5,274 nt of DNA from Acetofilamentum sp. (GTDB lineage Bacteria; Bacteroidota; Bacteroidia; Bacteroidales; JAADGE01). Position 1 is the first letter of the stretch. Every line of letters starts with the position of its first letter. The stretch is from NCBI GenBank assembly GCA_020720705.1, contig DYOJ01000007.1:1-5274 (forward strand), in the 5' to 3' direction. Shown here one piece after another: positions 1 through 5,274 of this stretch. The position numbers were made by a program, and so were the translations under genes. The notes under the pieces are model-generated. The model worked only from the letters and a program-made list of their open reading frames with translations, did not search any database and was not told where the DNA came from.

Positions 1-1082
1 GAATCGAACGGTACCATATTTTTGTTCAGTGTGATGTCGGCTTTTTCGAGAGCTTTTTCGGCAGCTTTACCGGTAAGTTCCGGATATTTTGTTCGCAAAT
101 CAATCAGCATGGAATGGTTATCCGTTCCGCCCGAAATTACTTTGTATCCTTTTGACATAAAGGCATTTGCGATAGCTTTCGCATTTATCAAAACTTGTTT
201 TTGGTACACTTTGAACTCATCGGCGAGAGCTTCGCCGAACGCTACGGCTTTGGCGGCAATAACATGTTCCAAAGGTCCGCCTTGTGTGCCGGGGAAAACT
301 GCAGAGTCGAGTAGTGCTGACATTTTTCGTAGCTCGCCTTTCGGATTGGTTTTCCCGAAGGGGTTGTCAAAATCTTTGCCCAAAAGAATGATACCGCCGC
401 GTGGACCGCGCAGGGTTTTATGTGTTGTGGATGTTACGATATGTGCATGTTTCACAGGGTTTTCCAGAATTCCGGCTGCGATTAAACCTGCCGGGTGGGA
501 CATATCAATCATAAACAAAGCTCCGATTTTGTCGGCAATTTTACGCATGCGTGCATAGTCCCACTCACGCGAATAGGCAGATGCACCGCCAACAATGAGT
601 TTTGGTTTGTGTTCAATCGCAAGTGCTTCCATCTCATCGTAATCCACTCGTCCGGTTTCTTCTTTGACGTTGTATGACAAGGCTTTATATAAAATTCCTG
701 AAAAATTGACAGCCGAGCCGTGTGTGAGATGTCCGCCGTGCGAGAGGTTTAACCCCAAAAATGTATCGCCCGGATTAAGCACGGCAAGCATTACAGCGGC
801 ATTTGCCTGCGCGCCGGAATGTGGCTGAACGTTTGCCCACTCGGCATCAAACAGTTGTTTTGCACGGTCTATGGCTATTTGTTCGGTTTTGTCCACGATT
901 TCGCAACCTCCGTAGTAGCGATTTCCGGGGTAACCTTCGGCATATTTATTTGTCAAAGGTGAACCCATTGCTTCCATAACTTGTTTGCTTACAAAGTTTT
1001 CAGACGCGATTAGTTCAATGCCGCGTTTTTGGCGATTGTATTCTTGTTGAATCAGGTCGAAAATGAGCGAATCTCTTTGCAT
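1..1082 (-). CDS. glyA: Serine hydroxymethyltransferase, 3'-truncated by window edge
   Basis: This PLP enzyme of the cytosol interconverts serine and glycine while transferring the one-carbon unit to tetrahydrofolate, feeding purine, thymidylate and methionine synthesis. The 360 codons visible run without interruption from ATG at 1082. The family landmarks are in order: LIASEN (residues 24-29), the AEGYPGNRYYGG block (48-59), NVQPHSGAQAN (84-94), HGGHLTHG (115-122, whose H118 matches the histidine stacking on PLP), D193 and H196 of the cofactor pocket, and THKTLRGPRGG (220-230) with K222 as the Schiff-base lysine. The FPGTQGGP segment (263-270) and ITLNKNMVPFD (350-360) follow. The family is about 425 residues long, so about 65 are missing, including the SGIR carboxylate-binding arginine. 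The motif wording resembles Bacteroidota enzymes. Small oddity: the pocket reads DMSH where DMAH is usual. No Shine-Dalgarno precedes the start; a promoter element and an upstream terminator suggest monocistronic transcription. Confidence 0.97.
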   Translation of the reverse strand, partial: MQRDSLIFDLIQQEYNRQKRGIELIASENFVSKQVMEAMGSPLTNKYAEGYPGNRYYGGCEIVDKTEQIAIDRAKQLFDAEWANVQPHSGAQANAAVMLAVLNPGDTFLGLNLSHGGHLTHGSAVNFSGILYKALSYNVKEETGRVDYDEMEALAIEHKPKLIVGGASAYSREWDYARMRKIADKIGALFMIDMSHPAGLIAAGILENPVKHAHIVTSTTHKTLRGPRGGIILLGKDFDNPFGKTNPKGELRKMSALLDSAVFPGTQGGPLEHVIAAKAVAFGEALADEFKVYQKQVLINAKAIANAFMSKGYKVISGGTDNHSMLIDLRTKYPELTGKAAEKALEKADITLNKNMVPFD

Positions 1083-1127
1083 GGTGTAAATATTATTTTG
1101 GAACAAATTTGTAAAAAAATCAGTGTG

Positions 1128-1135
1128 CAAAGGTA
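1128..1135 (-). promoter_or_regulatory. Putative Bacteroidota-type -7 element for glyA
   Basis: Read on the minus strand this is TACCTTTG, a perfect match to the TAnnTTTG -7 consensus used by the primary sigma factor of Bacteroidota. It would give a leader of roughly 40 nt before the glyA ATG at 1082. The -33 element is poor: no clear TTTG stands 19-21 bases upstream, only an ATG about 21 bases away. The position between the upstream gene's terminator and glyA supports the call. No start-site data are available. Confidence 0.5.
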
Positions 1136-1166
1136 ATCTTTTAGCCGGATTTTCGGCATTTTTTTG

Positions 1167-1210
1167 AAAAAAAAACGGCAAACACTCTACATTCGGAGTG
1201 CATTGCCGTT
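1167..1210 (-). terminator. Rho-independent terminator of the NifX-like gene
   Basis: On the minus strand the transcript would read AACGGCAA (1210-1203), then GCACTC-rich inner sequence, and return as TTGCCGTT (1181-1174). This gives a perfect 8-bp outer stem, a small asymmetric internal loop, a 5-bp inner stem (1200-1196 with 1187-1183) and an 8-base loop at 1195-1188. A run of nine T residues (1175-1167) ends it, the first belonging to the stem. The hairpin begins 28 bases after the TAA of the small gene and lies upstream of the glyA promoter, separating the two units. A T-rich stretch also follows on the plus strand (1211-1220), so it could act in both directions, but no plus-strand gene uses it. 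Confidence 0.88.
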
Positions 1211-1238
1211 ATTATTTTTTCGTAGTGAATATGAAAGA

Positions 1239-1661
1239 TTAATGACAGCCGCAATCGGAGTCGCAACCGCAACCTTCTTCGTATTCAGAATCTGTCTCGC
1301 AAGTACCTGAGCCACAGCCGCAACCGCCGTGTGAATGGTGGTGATGTTGATGTTGCATTTGGAACAGGTAATCTTCAACAACTTCGCGAGGGTTCATGAC
1401 CGGTGCTCCGATAACTACACTAATTCTGCTTGCTAAAAAGGTGTTGATTTCGCTTTCTTGCGGTTGCCCGAGAATGACCTCGTTTACCGAATTCTCAGCA
1501 AGAAAAATAGGCATAACGCTTTCATTTTCAGTCGGAAATACGCTCATTTGTTCTTTCACGATTTGATTTTCTTCGATGTCGTAAAAGTGAATATGCGATG
1601 TTTTATTGAAATCAGCGGCGACTAAACCGGCTTCAACCGGGACTGCTATTCTGTGTACCAT
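1239..1661 (-). CDS. NifX/NifB-type (dinitrogenase FeMo-cofactor domain) protein with His/Cys-rich tail
   Basis: This is a 140-residue cytoplasmic-type protein with no signal peptide or membrane segment. Residues 1-98 look like the single-domain dinitrogenase iron-molybdenum cofactor fold (PF02579; NifX and MTH1175-like proteins): an opening strand RIAVPVE (4-10), FYDIEENQIV (26-35), then VNEVILGQ (59-66), INTFLASRISVVIG (72-85) and a last helix REVVEDYL (92-99). The assignment rests on pattern resemblance. The tail (100-140) is extreme: histidines at 104, 106-109, 111 and 140, cysteines at 114, 116, 121, 131, 133, 137 and 139, with Gly spacers and an acidic stretch (122-129). All seven cysteines lie in the tail and none in the core. 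A metal or Fe-S binding role is likely; true nitrogenase work is not implied, since stand-alone homologs occur in many non-fixing anaerobes. ATG at 1661 is the natural start because the domain begins at once; no Shine-Dalgarno precedes it. A strong terminator follows 28 bases after the stop. Confidence 0.85.
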   Translation of the reverse strand: MVHRIAVPVEAGLVAADFNKTSHIHFYDIEENQIVKEQMSVFPTENESVMPIFLAENSVNEVILGQPQESEINTFLASRISVVIGAPVMNPREVVEDYLFQMQHQHHHHSHGGCGCGSGTCETDSEYEEGCGCDSDCGCH

Positions 1662-1686
1662 CTTATTTTTTGTTTAATATGAATTT

Positions 1687-1715
1687 TTAAAAAGGGTTTA
1701 AAAAGAACTTAAAAA
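1687..1715 (-). repeat. Three TTAAAAA blocks in exact 11-base phase
   Basis: On the plus strand TTAAAAA occurs at 1687-1693, 1698-1704 and 1709-1715, each starting exactly 11 bases after the last, with unrelated 4-base spacers (gggt, gaac). On the coding strand these are TTTTTAA blocks. They lie just inside the expected 5' leader of the NifX-like gene, between its putative -7 element and its ATG. The array could be phased A-tracts that bend DNA, a repeated protein or RNA-protein binding site, or chance in a very AT-rich gap. Confidence 0.6.
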
Positions 1716-1723
1716 ATCAGTTG

Positions 1724-1731
1724 CAAAGATG
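1724..1731 (-). promoter_or_regulatory. Possible -7 element for the NifX-like gene
   Basis: Read on the minus strand this is CATCTTTG, one mismatch from the Bacteroidota TAnnTTTG consensus, placed to give a leader of about 55 nt before the ATG at 1661. The expected -33 region is only a run of T residues rather than a clear TTTG. The 199-bp gap (1662-1860) is so AT-rich that chance matches are expected. A promoter is plausible here because of the gap length, but read-through from the upstream pump gene is not excluded. Confidence 0.35.
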
Positions 1732-1860
1732 TTTCTTTTTTTGATTTGAAAAAAAATATATTTGATATTAACCTATAAAAAAGGTTGTTTTAAGCTCATA
1801 TTATTTACTAATAAATTGTATTTGAGACAGTTATGAAAAATTCTCTTATTTAGATTGATT

Positions 1861-4800
1861 TTAAATTGTGTTCTTTTTAAATTTTAATTTAACACGATTT
1901 CCAATCAAATACATCACCGGAACAAGAATTAATGTCAGAAATGTAGCGAAAGTTAAACCGAAGATAACAGTCCAAGCCATTGGAGACCAGAATAATGAAT
2001 TGTCGCCTCCAAAATAGATTTCGGGTGCAAAATCCGATAACATTCCGGCAAAATCTATATTGAAACCAACTGCCATGGGCACAAGTCCGAGAATGGTCGT
2101 AATAGCAGTGAGCAGCACAGGTTTAAGCCTTGTTTTTCCGGCAGTTTTTATGATTTCTTCGATATCACTCATAGGTAAATTGCTGTCCTCGGGCAGATTA
2201 CGTTTTTGCTTCAACAATCGCTTTAAGTAATCAATATAATCCACCAGCACAATTGCATTATTCACGACAACGCCTGCAAGCGATACAATCCCGATACCGG
2301 TCATCAAAATAACGAAGTCCATTTTAAAAGTTGCTAAACCGCCGAAAACACCTATCGTGCTAAATGGTACAGTTGCCATGATAATCAATGCTTTAGCTAT
2401 CGAATTAAATTGAGCGACAAGTATAAGGGTTATTAATGCAACTGCAATAAGCATCGCTCGCATCAAAAAACTTGAGGTCTCTTTTTGTTGCTCTTGTTCA
2501 CCGGTGAGTTCGTAACTGTAACCTTCGGGAAGGTCGTATCGGTTTAGAATTTTGGCAATAGTTTGGTTGACTGCTGTTCCGTTTGCATCAGCTAACAAAT
2601 TGGAAGATAGAGTGATAACACGTTGCTCGTCAATTCGGTTGATAACATCCAAGGAGTTTGTATATTTAAAATCAGCAACTGAGGACACTGGAACATTGGC
2701 TAATTTACCGGTTTTATCTCTGAATGTAATTACCTGATTCAGAAGTACATTGATGTCATTCCGGGACGATTCGGAGAGTTGAATTTGAATCGGATATTCC
2801 TCTTCGCCGATTTTGAAATCTGACACTTCTTTTCCGAATAGTGCAGTTCGAATTGTTGAGGCTACTTGTCCGGTGGATAAACCGTAACGTCTTGCATTTT
2901 CGCGATTTATGGAGATAATCAGTTCCGGCTTGCCTAAATCTAAATCCAATTTTAAGCCCTCAACGCCGGGAATGTTTGCCGAGTTAAGAATTTGCATAAC
3001 TGTATCAGCCTGAACCAATAATTTTTCAAAATTTTCACCTTTTAATTCTATACTGATTGCTTTGCCGGTAGGCGGTCCCATTCGGTTTTTTTCGATTGAA
3101 GTAATTACGCCGGGATATTTTCCGATAAGCTCGTCTGACAGTATTTTGTGTAAATCGCCGGTGGCTTTATCGCCTCGGTCTTTAAATTCCACAAAATTGA
3201 CGGTTGTAACCGTGCGGTTAGGCGTGGTTCCGATTGCAAATTCGTTTTCGCCCACAGCACCTTGCCCGACTGTGGTAAGCATAGATTCAACAATTCCGTC
3301 GTATCCGTGCAATTTAATGAGGCTGTCGGCTGTCATTTCTATTTTTCGAGCCAAAATATCAGTTCCGGTTATATCCGTTCCTACAGGCATTTGAGATTTG
3401 ATAATCAGATACTTAGGTTCGTTATACGGAAACAGACCGACATTCGGTTTTCGTATCCCCATAAAAATAATAGTAGCGAACAATAAGAAAAGTGTCCCGA
3501 ACACAACAAATATCGGATTTCGTCCGCGCAAAGCAAATTTTAAAAGTCGTAGATAAAAATTCTCTAATTTCGGAAAAAAGCTGTTCTGAAACCATTGTGC
3601 CATATTTAGAAACACATAATGATTTAGTAAAGTAATTATAACCGTGATAGCCAGCAAATTACCGAGTGCATTTACACCTCCGAGATAAAACGGCACTGCA
3701 AGAATTGCGGCTGAACCTGCAATTATAAGCGGTTTGCGTGCGCTTTCATGTTTTCCGACTTGTTCTTCTTTTTTAAATAATAGTGTGATAGTAGGAATGA
3801 TAACCAAGGCAACTAAGAGCGATGATGTGAGCACAATGATAAGTGTCAACGGCAGAAAATACATGAAATTTCCCATAATGCCGGGCCAGAACATTAGCGG
3901 GAAAAATGCAGCAAGCGTTGTGAGGGTGGATGATATGATAGCCCATGCGATTTCGCCGGTTGCTCGCTTTGCTGCATCAAACAAGCCCATGCCTTCGCTC
4001 CGGAAACGGTGGTAGTTTTCAATAACAACAATGGCATTGTCCACGAGCATACCCAAGGCGAGCACTAAGCTGAACAGAACTATCATGTTTATTGTTGCAC
4101 CCATTAGCCCTAAAACAACGAAAGACAACAACATAGACATCGGAATCGAAAACCCGACAAACATGGCGTTGCGTGTGCCTAAGAAAAAATACAGCACGAA
4201 CATCACAAAAAGTATCCCCATGATAATGCTGTTTTCCAGATTTTCAATCATCATGCGCACCATATCCGATTGGTCGTTGGTGGTGTGAACCGACATGGTT
4301 TGAGGTAGATAGGATTTTTGAGCATGTTCGAGCAGCGAAAATATTTGTTCGTTACACTCAATTAAATTTTCGCCACTTTTTTTAATCACTTGTAAGGACA
4401 CCACTGTTTGTCCGTTGAGGCGAGCATAGCTCAGGGCATCTTTGTAACCGTCTGTAATTGTGCCGTTTTCGAGCACATCTTTCAAATAAATAACATTTCC
4501 TTTTTCGCTTTTAACGATAATGTCCTCCATTTCGCGGAGGTTTTTGAACTCGCCTGTTGTCCGAACCGAGCGGCGGGTGTTCCCGATAATTAAATCGCCG
4601 CCGGAGACAGTCATGTTTTCATATTTTACGGCACTTTCAATATCGTCAAACGTGAGTTGAAACGCATCCATTTTGGATTTATCTAAATTCAAACGGATAA
4701 GTTTTTCTTCTATCCCTTTGATATTCACTTTTGAAACCTCGTCAATGCTCTCGATTTCATCTTGAAGTTGCTCGGAATATTTCCGAAATTCGTCTAAGGA

Positions 4801-5268
4801 GAAATCTCCCGAAATGTTGATGTTCAGAACCGGAAACTCGGATGGGTCGAGTTCAAATACCATCGGGTCGGCGGGCAAGTCGGTCGGTAAGTCATTTTTA
4901 GCTTTATCAACGGCATCTTTGATATCTTCAACGGCTTGGTCAATATCAACGTCAGAATTAAATTCGGCAAAGACATCCGAATTGTCTTGGGTTGAATTTG
5001 AGCGAACTTCTTTGAGTCCTTTGATGGTCGAAATCTGCTTTTCGAGCTGTCGGGTAACCAAGTTTTCCATGTCTGCGGGGGAGTTGCCGGGGTAAACGGT
5101 TTTGATAAATACCGTAGGCAAGGATACTTCCGGAAATATTTCCTTTGCCATCGTAACATATATCCCGCTTCCCGCAATTGCAAGCAGTGCAATTATCAGA
5201 TATACAGTTGTTTTATTCTTGAGTGAGACTGTGGTCAGCTTAAACTCACGTGTATTTTGTTCTTGCAT
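1861..5268 (-). CDS. RND efflux transporter inner-membrane permease (HAE1/AcrB-like)
   Basis: This inner-membrane, proton-driven permease would pair with a periplasmic adaptor and an outer-membrane TolC-like channel to export drugs, lipids or other hydrophobic compounds; the substrate cannot be read. Layout: TM1 (about 21-40), first porter domain with VYPGNSPADMENLVTRQLEK (58-77), TM2-6 (about 345-497), two extra hydrophobic segments (about 514-530 and 533-553), an amphipathic helix (about 557-580), TM7 (584-604), second porter domain (about 615-925), then TM8-12 (about 933-1125). TM4 reads GMLVDNAIVVIEN, keeping one acidic residue (D410) where AcrB has D407-D408. TM10 reads VVVNNAIVLVDY, with N1003 in place of AcrB K940; R1047 and T1054 match AcrB R971 and T978. 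These motifs fit HAE1-like rather than heavy-metal RND pumps. At 1135 residues it is longer than the usual 1020-1060. The ATG at 5268 gives a short cytoplasmic lead before TM1; only six upstream bases are visible, in frame and without a stop, so an earlier start cannot be excluded. No adaptor gene is in the window. Confidence 0.93.
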   Translation of the reverse strand: MQEQNTREFKLTTVSLKNKTTVYLIIALLAIAGSGIYVTMAKEIFPEVSLPTVFIKTVYPGNSPADMENLVTRQLEKQISTIKGLKEVRSNSTQDNSDVFAEFNSDVDIDQAVEDIKDAVDKAKNDLPTDLPADPMVFELDPSEFPVLNINISGDFSLDEFRKYSEQLQDEIESIDEVSKVNIKGIEEKLIRLNLDKSKMDAFQLTFDDIESAVKYENMTVSGGDLIIGNTRRSVRTTGEFKNLREMEDIIVKSEKGNVIYLKDVLENGTITDGYKDALSYARLNGQTVVSLQVIKKSGENLIECNEQIFSLLEHAQKSYLPQTMSVHTTNDQSDMVRMMIENLENSIIMGILFVMFVLYFFLGTRNAMFVGFSIPMSMLLSFVVLGLMGATINMIVLFSLVLALGMLVDNAIVVIENYHRFRSEGMGLFDAAKRATGEIAWAIISSTLTTLAAFFPLMFWPGIMGNFMYFLPLTLIIVLTSSLLVALVIIPTITLLFKKEEQVGKHESARKPLIIAGSAAILAVPFYLGGVNALGNLLAITVIITLLNHYVFLNMAQWFQNSFFPKLENFYLRLLKFALRGRNPIFVVFGTLFLLFATIIFMGIRKPNVGLFPYNEPKYLIIKSQMPVGTDITGTDILARKIEMTADSLIKLHGYDGIVESMLTTVGQGAVGENEFAIGTTPNRTVTTVNFVEFKDRGDKATGDLHKILSDELIGKYPGVITSIEKNRMGPPTGKAISIELKGENFEKLLVQADTVMQILNSANIPGVEGLKLDLDLGKPELIISINRENARRYGLSTGQVASTIRTALFGKEVSDFKIGEEEYPIQIQLSESSRNDINVLLNQVITFRDKTGKLANVPVSSVADFKYTNSLDVINRIDEQRVITLSSNLLADANGTAVNQTIAKILNRYDLPEGYSYELTGEQEQQKETSSFLMRAMLIAVALITLILVAQFNSIAKALIIMATVPFSTIGVFGGLATFKMDFVILMTGIGIVSLAGVVVNNAIVLVDYIDYLKRLLKQKRNLPEDSNLPMSDIEEIIKTAGKTRLKPVLLTAITTILGLVPMAVGFNIDFAGMLSDFAPEIYFGGDNSLFWSPMAWTVIFGLTFATFLTLILVPVMYLIGNRVKLKFKKNTI

Positions 5269-5274
5269 TATTAT

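Noticed and set aside
22..558. 178-codon open frame on the plus strand
   Set aside because: It lies wholly antisense to glyA, whose protein motifs are unmistakable; the plus-strand translation shows no recognisable domain and is a codon-bias shadow.
1144..1157. Inverted repeat GCCG-GATTTT-CGGC upstream of the glyA -7 element
   Set aside because: A 4-bp stem is too short to claim as an operator, and the T run beside it is on the plus strand where no gene ends.
1187..1381. 64-codon minus-strand frame overlapping the NifX-like gene
   Set aside because: It is another frame of the Cys/His-rich tail region, runs into the terminator hairpin, and has no family resemblance.
1239..1661. Reading the NifX-like gene as evidence for nitrogen fixation
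   Set aside because: No nifH, nifD, nifK or nifB is in the window, and stand-alone PF02579 proteins are common in organisms that do not fix nitrogen.
1757..1764. TATATTTG on the plus strand, a perfect TAnnTTTG match
   Set aside because: No plus-strand gene follows it, and the surrounding gap is so AT-rich that a chance match is expected.
1770..1786. Hairpin AACCT/AGGTT as a terminator for the RND gene
   Set aside because: The stem is only 5 bp with two G-C pairs and is not followed by an immediate T run on the minus strand, so it is too weak to call.
3062..3394. 110-codon plus-strand frame and other plus-strand frames across 2552-5095
   Set aside because: All are antisense to the continuous RND permease reading frame and show no domain signal.

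Overview
The window comes from a bacterium that looks like a member of the Bacteroidota (Bacteroidetes or a close relative). Three things suggest this. The serine hydroxymethyltransferase reads like that lineage's version. No Shine-Dalgarno sequence stands in front of the two genes whose upstream DNA is visible, where the leaders are A/T-rich instead. A TAnnTTTG-type -7 promoter element lies upstream of glyA. Base composition is moderately AT-rich in genes and strongly AT-rich between them. There is no sign of a mobile element, phage, CRISPR array, tRNA or rRNA.

All three protein genes are on the minus strand, so transcription runs right to left. In that order they are: (1) at 5268-1861, a complete 1135-residue RND-superfamily efflux permease with two extra hydrophobic segments in the middle; (2) after a 199-bp very AT-rich gap, at 1661-1239, a 140-residue protein with a NifX/NifB-type cofactor-binding fold and a striking His/Cys-rich tail; (3) after a 156-bp gap, at 1082-1, the first 360 codons of glyA, whose last 65 or so codons lie beyond the left edge.

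The gaps carry readable signals. A strong rho-independent terminator sits just past the small gene, followed by a perfect TAnnTTTG element for glyA, so glyA appears to be its own transcription unit. The gap before the small gene has a one-mismatch -7 element and three TTAAAAA blocks spaced exactly 11 bases apart. No convincing terminator follows the RND gene, so some read-through into the small gene is possible.

The three genes do not form an obvious pathway. glyA is core one-carbon metabolism. The pump would normally work with a periplasmic adaptor and an outer-membrane channel, whose genes are not in this window. The small metal- or cluster-binding-type protein is the least understood gene. 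Nothing here proves a new system; the best leads are the small protein's tail, its phased leader repeat and the pump's non-canonical architecture.
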